Positions 1 through 7,197 of a DNA stretch of 26,451 bases are shown here, in pieces. How positions within the stretch are numbered: position 1 is the stretch's first letter; every line of letters begins with the position of its first letter. The stretch comes from a virus. The notes under the pieces are model-generated. The model searched no databases. It was not told the origin of the DNA and worked only from the letters and a program-made list of their open reading frames with translations. The position numbers and the translations under genes were made by a program. The stretch lies in the IMG/VR virus record IMGVR_UViG_3300049433_000036, positions 1-26,451 of that record. One strand, given 5' to 3'.

Positions 1-201
1 CAGTACGTATATCCGCTTTTCGACTGGTCTGAGCTCCAGACTATGGTGGCATCAATGATGATCGAAGAACAGATGAGAGCAGAGCTTAAGGCAGAATACG
101 AAGTAAGAAAGCAGAAATCTATTGATGACCTAGTAGCAGACACAGTAGCCGAAGAAGACAAGCTGTGGCTTGAACAGGTTCGTAAAATCATAGGAGAATA
201 G
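1..201 (+). CDS. C-terminal part of an unknown protein
   Basis: An open frame runs from base 1 to a TAG at 199-201; its start lies outside the window. The visible 66 residues are strongly charged (repeated Glu, Lys and Arg) and look helical, with a WLEQVRKII segment just before the end. I do not recognise a family and see no motif. The ribosome-binding site of the next gene (AGGAGA) lies inside its last codons, so the two genes are tightly packed and probably co-transcribed. Confidence 0.6.
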   Translation, partial: QYVYPLFDWSELQTMVASMMIEEQMRAELKAEYEVRKQKSIDDLVADTVAEEDKLWLEQVRKIIGE

Positions 202-202
202 A

Positions 203-490
203 ATGAAAATTACTTTTGATCCTGAGGCAATCGCCAACGCAATTCATAGGGCAGGTAATGTGTCAAAAATCACAGTGTCTACTATCTTAGCTCAACGAAT
301 GACTGACGGCCTACATCAAAACAAAGACAACACGTTCGATCATTACTTCGATTTCAACTACAGATCGTTAGTAGATAAAGAGATTATCGGCGTTCTGTGG
401 GGACGCGATGTTCATATCGACGATGATTTACCAGATGACATTCTTGTTCTGACAGTAGACGGATCAAGCATTAATTATCAAGCCGAATAA
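203..490 (+). CDS. Small hypothetical protein, 95 aa
   Basis: Short acidic protein starting at an ATG placed 5 bases after AGGAGA. No recognised motif; it is mixed alpha/beta in character, with a run of Asp around residues 72-78 and no cysteine pairs or membrane segment. It sits directly before thyA with only 11 bases between, including that gene's ribosome-binding site (AAGGAG), so it is probably in the same transcript. Function unknown. Confidence 0.6.
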   Translation: MKITFDPEAIANAIHRAGNVSKITVSTILAQRMTDGLHQNKDNTFDHYFDFNYRSLVDKEIIGVLWGRDVHIDDDLPDDILVLTVDGSSINYQAE

Positions 491-501
491 GGAGAACCAA
501 A

Positions 502-1449
502 ATGAAGCAATATAACGATCTGATTCGTCACGTTCGTGATACTGGTCAGCGTGAACCAAACCGTACTGGTATCGATACTATCACTACGCCCGGTGAAATG
601 CTGAAGTTCGATCTACGTGATGGCTTTCCTGCAGTGACAACAAAGAAGTTGGCTTTCAAGTCTATGTGTGGAGAACTGGTTGCATTCTTACGTGGTGCAA
701 CAAGCGCTGCTGACTTCCGCGCCTTAGGTTGCGGCTTTTGGGATCAGAACGCGAACGAGAACAAAGATTGGTTGGCTAATCCACATCGTAAAGGCGTTGA
801 TGATCTAGGTCCTGTCTATGGCTCACAGTGGCGTAAATGGGGTGGACAAGTCTACATGGCCTTAAATCCTGCCGGCGCTTCTGATACCCTACTAATAGAC
901 AGCAAAGATGTTGGTTGGTGTGAGCACAGCGCTTACCAAAAACCAATAGATCAGCTGGCACAAGCCTTGCATGATGTACGTCACAACAGCCAGAGCCGCC
1001 GCATCATTGTAAGTGCATGGAATCCAGCAGTTATGGATCGTATTGCGTTACCTGCTTGCCACATCATGTTCCAATTGCTGCCTCGCTCTGATGGTACTCT
1101 GCATATGTGCATGTACCAACGCTCAGTAGACGTTTTTCTTGGACTCCCGCATAACATCGGTTCGTATGCATTGCTGCTCGAACTGTTTGCGAAATGGACG
1201 GGTCGTATTGCTGCGACCTCGACTATGTTCTTAGCAGACACACATATTTATGTCGACCATTTACCTATGGTAGAGGAGCAACTCTCGCGTACTCCTTATC
1301 CACTACCTACTCTTGATCTGAATGACGTAATGCCCATCGATCCTACTGCAATGAGCTTGGAGTCGTTGCTTGATTGTCTGAAACCTGAGGGAATCAAGCT
1401 CGTAAACTATCAACACCACCCAGCTATAAAGGCTTCTATGGCAGTGTAA
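502..1449 (+). CDS. thyA: Thymidylate synthase
   Basis: Makes dTMP from dUMP using methylenetetrahydrofolate, in the cytoplasm; here it would feed phage dTTP supply with the dTMP kinase at 2863. Family signatures seen: VYGSQWRKW (res 105-113), RRIIVSAWNP (166-175), the active-site segment LPACHIMFQ with Cys186, YQRSVDVFLGLPHNIGSYAL (205-224) with the pyrimidine-discriminating Asn218, and the C-terminal HPAIKASMAV. At 315 aa it is longer than the 264-aa E. coli enzyme because of about 30 extra residues between Trp113 and Lys147. The residue before the catalytic Cys is Ala, where the family nearly always has Pro. A dUMP hydroxymethylase is a possible alternative because it shares the fold. Start is supported by AAGGAG upstream. 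Confidence 0.95.
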   Translation: MKQYNDLIRHVRDTGQREPNRTGIDTITTPGEMLKFDLRDGFPAVTTKKLAFKSMCGELVAFLRGATSAADFRALGCGFWDQNANENKDWLANPHRKGVDDLGPVYGSQWRKWGGQVYMALNPAGASDTLLIDSKDVGWCEHSAYQKPIDQLAQALHDVRHNSQSRRIIVSAWNPAVMDRIALPACHIMFQLLPRSDGTLHMCMYQRSVDVFLGLPHNIGSYALLLELFAKWTGRIAATSTMFLADTHIYVDHLPMVEEQLSRTPYPLPTLDLNDVMPIDPTAMSLESLLDCLKPEGIKLVNYQHHPAIKASMAV

Positions 1450-1451
1450 TC

Positions 1452-1991
1452 ATGAAACCAGAAATCTGGAAACCCGTGCACGGTTATAAATCATTATACG
1501 AAGTTTCAAATTCCGGTCGAATTCGGAGACGCGAAACTTACGTTACTAGAGTAATGAATGGTACTGTGTTGAAACAATTGGTGCGAGAACGCATTTTAAA
1601 GATGTCTGGTGCGTATCCGACGTTGAAGTTAAGTCGTAATGGTATACCGAAGACTCATTACGTTCATATTCTAGTTGCTAGAGCTTTTTTAGGTAAACGT
1701 CCTAAAGGAATGCAGGTTTGTCATAAAGATGGAAATCCTGCTAATCCCAAATTGAGCAATCTACGTTATGACACGCCGACAGGGAATGCGCTTGATAGGC
1801 ATCGTCATGGAACTCATGCCAAGGGTGAAAGTAATCCTGGTGCAGTTCTAACTGAAAAACAAGTACGTGCAATAAAACGTAACCTTAAAGAAAATTGGTC
1901 TTGTGCAGAAATAGGAGAACTATACTGCATATCTCGTCAAACTATTAGCTCTATAAAATCAGGACGTACTTGGGGCTATGTAAAAATATAA
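1452..1991 (+). CDS. HNH homing endonuclease (NUMOD4-HNH-HTH)
   Basis: A free-standing HNH endonuclease of the phage homing type, expected to cut a related genome lacking it so that the gene is copied in by repair. Visible in order: a NUMOD4-like start (EIWKPVHGYKSLYEVSNSGR, res 4-23), an HNH core with His72 in VHILVARAF, Cys90-His91, Asn95 and Asn103 in KLSNLRY, and a C-terminal helix-turn-helix of NUMOD1 type (about 132-172, ISRQTISSIKSGRTWG). It begins 2 bases after the thyA stop and has no convincing ribosome-binding site, so it may rely on coupling. Its A/T-rich composition differs mildly from thyA, as expected for an inserted gene. thyA is intact, so this is not an intron ORF. Confidence 0.9.
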   Translation: MKPEIWKPVHGYKSLYEVSNSGRIRRRETYVTRVMNGTVLKQLVRERILKMSGAYPTLKLSRNGIPKTHYVHILVARAFLGKRPKGMQVCHKDGNPANPKLSNLRYDTPTGNALDRHRHGTHAKGESNPGAVLTEKQVRAIKRNLKENWSCAEIGELYCISRQTISSIKSGRTWGYVKI

Positions 1992-2002
1992 AAGGGAAAA
2001 TC

Positions 2003-2206
2003 ATGGAAGCCTTTCAACAGCGAGTAGTAGAAGAACAAAAAGAACTAGAAACACGTTTGATTGCACTGTCTGCATTCATCGGCACCGATAATTTCCTCAA
2101 GCTGGATGCTGAGGACCGGGACCTACTACACCTGCAGCACGATGCAATGGATACCCTCAATGATATTCTGGTAAGGCGCATTCATCGATTCGGAGCAAGA
2201 TCATGA
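2003..2206 (+). CDS. Small helical phage protein, 67 aa (crAss001_48-like)
   Basis: The start at 2003 is preferred over an in-frame ATG at 1970 because AAGGGAAAA lies just before it and the upstream ATG is buried in the HNH gene. The 67-residue protein begins with a helix (QQRVVEEQKELETRLIALSAF), then the pattern F-L-K-L-D-x-E-D-R-D-L-L-x-L-Q-x-x-A-M, and ends in a basic helix. From memory this resembles small phage proteins labelled 'crAss001_48-related', whose function is unknown. Its TGA overlaps the next ATG (ATGA), so translation is probably coupled. Confidence 0.6.
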   Translation: MEAFQQRVVEEQKELETRLIALSAFIGTDNFLKLDAEDRDLLHLQHDAMDTLNDILVRRIHRFGARS

Positions 2207-2493
2207 TTACTCATCTTGTAGTAGGTGACGACTGCTGGGATCCAACCCCCGAAGAACTACAAGAGATCCTGCGTAGATACCAGAACGCACCTTTCGCTGA
2301 TGGTGCTGTACGTGGTGTGCATATAGGTAAATTGGAAGGCACATTGCTTGGCGTCGAAGTGGAACCAGAATTGAATCTCTCGAAAGAGCAGGTACAGGAA
2401 TTGGTTACTTTGTTTCAGCAGACAGCCCTCGACCCTAATGATGGCCTCATCGTAACGCGCGCTGGTATCAAATTCATTATGGAGGCAGAATGA
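2203..2493 (+). CDS. Portal-module paralog A, 96 aa
   Basis: Unknown small protein made of two copies of a module that also occurs inside the portal protein of this window. The first copy (res 2-30) reads THLVVGDDCWDPTPEELQ and matches portal residues 285-313 (THLTAGDDVWTPTGEELQ) at about half of positions. The second copy (about 58-92) lacks the Trp but keeps LVTLFQQTALDP and GLIVTR, as in portal AQFQQAEFDP and GWVSTR. It is coupled by ATGA overlaps to the genes on both sides, the following one being its closest relative. Role is not known; an interaction with portal or a duplicated portal fragment are both inferences. Confidence 0.7.
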   Translation: MITHLVVGDDCWDPTPEELQEILRRYQNAPFADGAVRGVHIGKLEGTLLGVEVEPELNLSKEQVQELVTLFQQTALDPNDGLIVTRAGIKFIMEAE

Positions 2494-2855
2494 TTACCCA
2501 TATTGTTGTAGGTGATGCTAACTGGGCACCCACGCAAAAACAGCTAGATGAAATCAAAGAACGTTTTCTTAATGAAAAAGTTTTCGTCAATTCACCTGCA
2601 GTGAAGGTATTAATTGCATCGGGTGTACCTATGCTTGACGACCCTGACAGTCTGTTCGGACGTGTAACCTTAATGGTTACAGCAGGTACAGCCGACTGGC
2701 AACCAAGTGATGAAGACCTGAAGAAATTACATGAACAATTTCTGGCTGCCGGTAACGATAAGCACGGCTTAGTCGTTACCCGACATGGTGTCAGTGCTGA
2801 ATTCTTAGTGCACGGTGACTTTATGGTGCATGCTGGTAAAATCAAATTCAAATGA
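2490..2855 (+). CDS. Portal-module paralog B, 121 aa
   Basis: Sister of the preceding gene: both start MITH-(I/L)-VVGD with W-x-P-T and a Leu-rich helix, and their first 40 bases are clearly similar, which indicates tandem duplication. The second half (res 62-113) reads VTAGTADWQPSDEDLKKL, then EQFLAAGND, then GLVVTRHGV and HGDF; it aligns without large gaps to portal residues 286-336 (TAGDDVWTPTGEELQAL, AQFQQAEFD, GWVSTRNAV, GGDF). The two halves are separated by about 30 residues. No enzyme motif, signal peptide or membrane segment is seen. Its stop is 7 bases before the dTMP kinase ATG. Function unknown. Confidence 0.7.
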   Translation: MITHIVVGDANWAPTQKQLDEIKERFLNEKVFVNSPAVKVLIASGVPMLDDPDSLFGRVTLMVTAGTADWQPSDEDLKKLHEQFLAAGNDKHGLVVTRHGVSAEFLVHGDFMVHAGKIKFK

Positions 2856-2862
2856 GGCTACT

Positions 2863-3495
2863 ATGTTCGGTAAACTTATTACTTTTGAAGGTCAGGACGG
2901 TGCAGGTAAATCGACCCACATTCCTCTCGTCAAAGACCTGATCGAAAAGAAGTTCGGCGTAGAGGTCATCGTCACTCGTGAGCCTGGTGGTACGCCAGTA
3001 TCTGAGAAGCTGCGGGAGATCATGATCCACGACAAGATGCATGTGGAGACAGAGGCCTTGATCATGGCTGCTTCTCGGCGAGAGCACATTCATCAAGTCA
3101 TCGAGCCAGCGCTACGTGAAGGCAAATGGGTTATCTCAGATCGCTATATTGATTCGTCGTATGCCTATCAATGCGGGGGTCACGGTCTATCTGTCTCCAA
3201 GATGAATGTACTGGTGCAGTGGTCTACGAGTACACTAATGTGGCCTAATGGTCTGCTTCCTGATCTGACCCTCATGTTCACAGTAAGTGCTGAACAAGCG
3301 AGACAGCGTATGTCAGGACGCGCATTCGATAAGTTCGAGCAAGAGGATCTTGCGTTCTTCCAAAGAGTAGACAACGCTTATCGCATGCGTTTCAATTCTG
3401 ATCCTACTCGTTTCAGACTCGTGAACTCAAACTACTTCCCAGAGCAGGTGGCTGATGTATTGAAACAGGCTATCGAAAACTGGAATCCTGAGTAG
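2863..3495 (+). CDS. tmk: dTMP kinase (thymidylate kinase)
   Basis: Phosphorylates dTMP to dTDP with ATP, the step after thymidylate synthase. Seen: P-loop EGQDGAGKST (res 9-18), REPGGT (39-44) for substrate binding, the DRY motif ISDRYIDSSYAYQ (91-103), LPDLTLMF, and a LID-like stretch RMSGRAFDKFEQED before the final helices. At 210 aa it is the normal length for bacterial Tmk. ATG 2863 is chosen over an in-frame upstream ATG at 2815 because it is preceded by TGAGG, avoids overlap with the upstream gene, and starts the protein at the usual MFGKLITFEG strand. Confidence 0.93.
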   Translation: MFGKLITFEGQDGAGKSTHIPLVKDLIEKKFGVEVIVTREPGGTPVSEKLREIMIHDKMHVETEALIMAASRREHIHQVIEPALREGKWVISDRYIDSSYAYQCGGHGLSVSKMNVLVQWSTSTLMWPNGLLPDLTLMFTVSAEQARQRMSGRAFDKFEQEDLAFFQRVDNAYRMRFNSDPTRFRLVNSNYFPEQVADVLKQAIENWNPE

Positions 3496-3503
3496 GAGGT
3501 ATT

Positions 3504-3917
3504 ATGGCAGTAAAACCCACACGTAGCTTCAACCACGCGACACAGAAAAAGGCGACTAAAATACGCCAAGTGTTGTTAGCAATTCAATCGCGTGATATAT
3601 CGGCAACAGCCTTACAGGATCTGCTCGACTGTTCTGCGTCCTCAATTCGTAGCATCGTAGATTCGCTTCTGCAGGCTAATATCATCACTGACATAGATCC
3701 GATGCCACGCAAGAGTCTATATCGTATATCGGCCTACAAGATGCTTGTTACTGCCAAGCTAAAGGAGTTGGATGCTATATTAGCGGTAGAGCTTGAGCCT
3801 ATGAAGGCGGATAGGCACATTAAGAAGCCAAAGACTGTAAAGCCCATGCGATTCAGGCATTCTGAACTTCACATGCGCCTGTTCTATACTGTGTACAAGA
3901 ATTTTATCTCTCAATAG
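3504..3917 (+). CDS. Putative winged-helix DNA-binding protein
   Basis: A 137-aa basic protein with an AGGAGG ribosome-binding site. Residues about 17-75 read like a winged helix-turn-helix: a helix (KATKIRQVLLAIQSRDI), ATALQDLLDCS followed by a recognition-like helix SASSIRSIVDSLLQANI, then a beta-wing (ITDIDPMPRKSLYRIS). The remaining C-terminal part is Lys/Arg-rich (RHIKKPKTVKPMRFRHSELH) and could bind nucleic acid. Assignment as a regulator is inferred from the fold only; no target site is evident. It lies between tmk and the SWIM protein on the same strand. Confidence 0.5.
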   Translation: MAVKPTRSFNHATQKKATKIRQVLLAIQSRDISATALQDLLDCSASSIRSIVDSLLQANIITDIDPMPRKSLYRISAYKMLVTAKLKELDAILAVELEPMKADRHIKKPKTVKPMRFRHSELHMRLFYTVYKNFISQ

Positions 3918-3926
3918 GGAGGATCT

Positions 3927-4349
3927 ATGTTAACTTTAAAGCAGTTGTATTCAAAAACCACACCAGAGCGCAAAGACAGGGCGCGCTTTGTACGCATCAT
4001 TCAGACAAAGATAGGTCACAATAAACAGGGCTTAGGATACGTAGCTGCACGGACGTATTCCCGTATGAAAGTAGGTGCTGATGGCCGTCTAGTCAAAAAC
4101 GAAGACCCGCAGCACTACGTAACAGTAATTACCTTCTTGAATAAGAAGCTGCAATGCATTGTCAGTTGTTCGTGTTTTGATAATACTATGAGGTGGGAAT
4201 TTAGTAATACTCAGAAAGGTGCATCTGAAATCGAATACTCTAACGGAGAGCCTCCAGTAGTAACTAATCCTAGGCAGATTGTTGGTATGTGTAAGCATCT
4301 CTGTAAATTGTACAATACCATTCAACCTAGGCTCCCACCTGGATATTGA
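3927..4349 (+). CDS. SWIM-type zinc-finger protein, 140 aa
   Basis: Contains a C-x-C ... C-x-H zinc site of SWIM type: Cys81 and Cys83 in VSCSCFDNTMRWEFS, Cys122 and His124 in MCKHLCKLY. The segment between (GASEIEYSNGEPPVVTNP) recalls a set of phage proteins with the pattern NGEPP...NP...CKH that are annotated only as SWIM-domain or hypothetical; this comparison is from memory. The upstream part is a basic beta-rich stretch. SWIM fingers bind DNA or proteins, so a nucleic-acid role is likely but unproven. GGGAGG precedes the start. Its last 23 bases overlap the 3' end of the convergent endonuclease gene. Confidence 0.75.
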   Translation: MLTLKQLYSKTTPERKDRARFVRIIQTKIGHNKQGLGYVAARTYSRMKVGADGRLVKNEDPQHYVTVITFLNKKLQCIVSCSCFDNTMRWEFSNTQKGASEIEYSNGEPPVVTNPRQIVGMCKHLCKLYNTIQPRLPPGY

Positions 4350-5583
4350 GATCTGTAATCCAACTTATTAGGGATTCATAGTTCATTGCCTCCCATTTTT
4401 CAGGTAACTTAATACGTTTGTGCTTACGTGTAAATAATAGCACCACGTATTCATAGCCTGCTCGTTTGGCAGCCTTGGATTTGGCTCGTAACTTGAGCCA
4501 AGTTCTTTTGCTTCCCCATCCAGTGTATGTACTTTTAACCTCCACGATACAGTTTTTGTGTGGAATAAAAATATCAGGATAGTGGAAGTGAGTCCCATCC
4601 TTAAGAGAATACTCCACATGTGGTACTTTTCCTTCAGACGCTACCATCAATTGTTTTGGTTTAAACCATTTCTGTAGATAGTCTAGTGCTACAGGTTCAT
4701 AACCTTGCACCTTAACTGTTCGCTTTCCAAGTTTATAGGTTTTCATCTTTGTCTTACCCAGCGATTGTTTAAGAGCTATTTCAGGAACTTGGCTTACATT
4801 AGCTACTCCAAATTTCTCTCGGACCCCTCTCATTAGATGAGCTTGCATAGTATCGATGTTTGCTTGAATTTTAAATCTCTTCCTTAAGGTCTTAATCATT
4901 TTAGTGGTTGCTTCTGGCGAAAGTCGTTTGTCTTTATTAGCTATGTTGGCGCATATGTTCCCGCAGTAAGTCTTCCAGCCTCCTTGATGTTTTGCTGTGA
5001 GTTCCCCCTCGCAATTTTTGCAGTATGCGCGAATTGGAATTTTACCTAATGCTATCAGTTTTCGGTACTCATATGCGTCATGATTGAGATTAAACCAGAT
5101 TGGTTTCATGTCTTCTGATATGGCTTGTATAACTTTATCTTCGTTTACGCCGTAAAGAAAACTATCAAATAATTTTTGAAAATATGCTATCTGCTTTTTG
5201 GTTATCCTTGTCAATAATTTGCTTTGGTGCTTTTTCTTCTCTGAGTTAAGATTCCGTTTTTTCTTCGCGTGATATTGAGTATGCGATTCTAATTGTTTTG
5301 TGAGCTTTATCGGATCGCTATTTTGGCATTTAACTCCACACCAGTTACTGAATCTTTCTTCTCTATCAAACCAGCGCGCTTCGTTATTGCACACGCGGCA
5401 TTTGCTAATACCATGTGCGTAAATATACTGTGCTTGTTTTCGTGTATACTCAGGGTTATCTTTAACTAACGCAAGAAATGATGCGCAGTGTTGGGTTTTT
5501 TCTAAGGCAGTAAGAAACTCCAGATACTTTACTTTACCATTAGCCGCCCTGTGTTTCGTTGCCAGTTTTAAAAATGTTTTCAT
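4327..5583 (-). CDS. PD-(D/E)XK homing endonuclease with two zinc fingers
   Basis: The only leftward gene. Visible in order: a first zinc finger (CRVC, Cys62/65, with WCGVKC, Cys82/86); a Lys-rich helical linker (100-160); a second finger (YCKNC, Cys188/191, with YCGNIC, Cys207/211); a REKFGVANVSQVPEIALKQS motif (255-274) of a kind repeated in phage and algal-virus nucleases; and a C-terminal PD-(D/E)XK nuclease with QGYEP (Glu297), YPDIFIP (Asp337) and IVEVKS (Glu348, Lys350). The architecture fits a free-standing homing endonuclease, an inference supported by its opposite orientation and A/T-rich sequence. AAAGG lies about 10 bases before its ATG. The stop falls inside the SWIM gene, so transcripts collide there. 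Confidence 0.82.
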   Translation of the reverse strand: MKTFLKLATKHRAANGKVKYLEFLTALEKTQHCASFLALVKDNPEYTRKQAQYIYAHGISKCRVCNNEARWFDREERFSNWCGVKCQNSDPIKLTKQLESHTQYHAKKKRNLNSEKKKHQSKLLTRITKKQIAYFQKLFDSFLYGVNEDKVIQAISEDMKPIWFNLNHDAYEYRKLIALGKIPIRAYCKNCEGELTAKHQGGWKTYCGNICANIANKDKRLSPEATTKMIKTLRKRFKIQANIDTMQAHLMRGVREKFGVANVSQVPEIALKQSLGKTKMKTYKLGKRTVKVQGYEPVALDYLQKWFKPKQLMVASEGKVPHVEYSLKDGTHFHYPDIFIPHKNCIVEVKSTYTGWGSKRTWLKLRAKSKAAKRAGYEYVVLLFTRKHKRIKLPEKWEAMNYESLISWITDLNIQVGA

Positions 5584-5661
5584 TGAAAGGTACCTTTAGA
5601 TGTTATCGTCACAACTGCATGTAAAATTGGTGAATGTGAATTCACGACTTAGGGTTTAAAG
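5584..5661. promoter_or_regulatory. Divergent spacer between endonuclease and sigma-like gene
   Basis: A 78-base gap between divergently transcribed genes; it must carry at least the start signals of the leftward gene. It contains a perfect 10-bp palindrome GTGAATTCAC at 5636-5645, 16 bases before the rightward ATG, which could be an operator. I see no clear sigma70-like -35/-10 pair, so the promoter assignment is only positional. Confidence 0.3.
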
Positions 5662-6639
5662 ATGGCCACACATACATACGAACATAGTAAAGCCTTCGAT
5701 CTCCTTAAGCAGACGAAGGAAGCAGTAACAGGTAACTACACCAGTCTCCAATATTTGCAAACACTGGACTATTTCATCTGGGAGTCATTGCGCCCCCTTG
5801 CAGCCGAATGCCCGAGCCTGTTCTACAACTACTTCGCAAAGGTAGTGGTACGACAGACTCTGAAACCTAGTTCTAAATTCACATCTAATGAAAGAATCAA
5901 GTTACCTCTTCAGTTGTTCAATGCATTGATGGAACAAGACCAGACTAAAGCCTTTACGCTCACTCGTGAAATGTATATCAACAGAGGCATCTTGTTCGGC
6001 TTCGTCAGCTTCTTTCTCAACTCACTGAAACTTTATACTGAGCTTCAGTACAATACAAAAGTATCAGAGGTGATGCGGCGTACGTTGACCAAGCGTATCG
6101 AAGAGAATATGGGACTGCGTAAAGATGGAATGCTTTACCCTGCCATGCAGCAAGTGGACTACTGGGACAAGAAGGCGCGACAGTGGAAAGGTTTCATAGT
6201 TGAGAAATACACGCGCATGACTTTGAATCAGGCGCAGAAGACATACACTGATTTCAATCATTCAGTTCGCCTTGATGATGTGGTTCAAATTTATCTCGTG
6301 GTTGTCAACCGCTCCATCGATAGATGCGATTCCCGACAAGGTGTACTGACCACCTTTATTCAGAATTGGTTCAAGTCTGCTCGAGGCGAAGTAGCGGCGT
6401 TGGCTGAGAGCCAGCACGATTCTTCTTTTGATGCTCTAGTGGAAGAGTACGGTGATTCAGTACACGACTTTATCGGCGTGACTAATCCTAACATGGACAA
6501 GGAACTTTATGAGCAATTGGCCTATACAGCATATGTCACTGACCCGACAGGGCTTGTGCGGACCGCCTTGGGTGTACCACAATACGTATCGAGACCTGAT
6601 CGTGAACTGTTAGAGGCCCTATCGTATGAGCAGAATTGA
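5662..6639 (+). CDS. Sigma-factor-like protein (possible late sigma)
   Basis: A 325-aa protein with one stretch that matches sigma70 region 2: residues 203-241 read RLDDVVQIYLVVVNRSIDR, then CDSRQGVLTTFIQNWFKSAR. This parallels the classic D-L-x-Q-x-x-x-x-x-L-x-x-A-x-x-x-F-D-x-x-x-G-x-x-F-x-x-Y-x-x-x-W-I-x-x pattern for core RNA polymerase binding and -10 recognition. The 200 residues before it are helical without a recognised motif, and no region 4 helix-turn-helix is evident, as in T4 gp55, a late sigma that lacks a normal region 4. A role in late transcription is an inference. The next gene overlaps its end by 14 bases. Confidence 0.55.
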   Translation: MATHTYEHSKAFDLLKQTKEAVTGNYTSLQYLQTLDYFIWESLRPLAAECPSLFYNYFAKVVVRQTLKPSSKFTSNERIKLPLQLFNALMEQDQTKAFTLTREMYINRGILFGFVSFFLNSLKLYTELQYNTKVSEVMRRTLTKRIEENMGLRKDGMLYPAMQQVDYWDKKARQWKGFIVEKYTRMTLNQAQKTYTDFNHSVRLDDVVQIYLVVVNRSIDRCDSRQGVLTTFIQNWFKSARGEVAALAESQHDSSFDALVEEYGDSVHDFIGVTNPNMDKELYEQLAYTAYVTDPTGLVRTALGVPQYVSRPDRELLEALSYEQN

Positions 6640-6961
6640 ACCCCAGAGCAATGAATCAAGCCTACGCTTATCTATCAAGGCCCACGCATCGGTAATTTCT
6701 GACTATAGCTTGAGGACTAAGCAGGCGGAGGCCATGGTTGCTATACTGATGAATGAGAAAATACCTAAAGACGAGTTCATTCAGACGGTAGTAAATAAAG
6801 TGACTGCTGACATAGAAGCCCGCGGCATCGAACGATCTACGCAGTACCTTGGTCTATTGCAGACCACACTTATGGCTCTCAACGCTATTCAGAGACAGCA
6901 GCCGAGTCCTGACTTAGTTGAGGTAATCAAATCCCTAACACTCGCAATAGGTAACAAATGA
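6626..6961 (+). CDS. Small hypothetical protein after the sigma-like gene, 111 aa
   Basis: Not recognised. It is predicted almost entirely helical (SLRTKQAEAMVAILMN; IQTVVNKVTADIEARG; STQYLGLLQTTLMALNAI), with no cysteines and no membrane segment. It overlaps the sigma-like gene by 14 bases and is joined to the next gene by an ATGA overlap, so the three are one translational unit. Its place beside a sigma-like gene makes a transcription co-factor (as T4 gp33 is for gp55) conceivable, but nothing in the sequence shows this. Confidence 0.6.
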   Translation: MSRIEPQSNESSLRLSIKAHASVISDYSLRTKQAEAMVAILMNEKIPKDEFIQTVVNKVTADIEARGIERSTQYLGLLQTTLMALNAIQRQQPSPDLVEVIKSLTLAIGNK

Positions 6962-7173
6962 AAATCATTATCGAAGGTAAACTGGGTGAAGGTAAAAGTC
7001 TTATGGCTACGCAGCTTCAACTTTTTCTAGCAAGCCGTGGCTATAATGTTCGCCTAGCCGTAGATCATAATCTTCCGCATCAAACACCGAATGAAAATCT
7101 TGCAGCAATGAACTCACTTCATGAGCGTATCGATGAAGTGGTAATCGAAGAACGCCAAACCACACGTAACTAA
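6958..7173 (+). CDS. Small orphan P-loop protein, 71 aa
   Basis: Begins with a beta strand and Walker A motif, MKIIIEGKLGEGKS (Gly7 to Ser14), then a helix and second strand (MATQLQLFLASRGYNVRLAVDH), the usual start of a P-loop NTPase. It ends before a Walker B could occur, so it is either a minimal nucleotide-binding protein or the remnant of a larger ATPase. Small proteins of this type are common in big phages and have no assigned function. The ATG overlaps the previous stop (ATGA). Confidence 0.7.
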   Translation: MKIIIEGKLGEGKSLMATQLQLFLASRGYNVRLAVDHNLPHQTPNENLAAMNSLHERIDEVVIEERQTTRN

Positions 7174-7197
7174 TTCACCAACCAAAAGGAAATCGGC

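Noticed and set aside
502-1449. Deoxypyrimidine hydroxymethylase instead of thymidylate synthase
   Set aside because: Asn218 and the C-terminal end fit TS; dCMP hydroxymethylases carry Asp at the equivalent site. A dUMP hydroxymethylase cannot be fully excluded by sequence reading.
502-1991. Self-splicing intron in thyA hosting the HNH gene
   Set aside because: thyA is continuous from start to C-terminal motif; the HNH gene begins after its stop and there is no intron core between exons.
1970-2002. Start at 1970 for the small gene before 2206
   Set aside because: Lies inside the HNH gene and lacks a ribosome site; ATG 2003 has AAGGGAAAA upstream.
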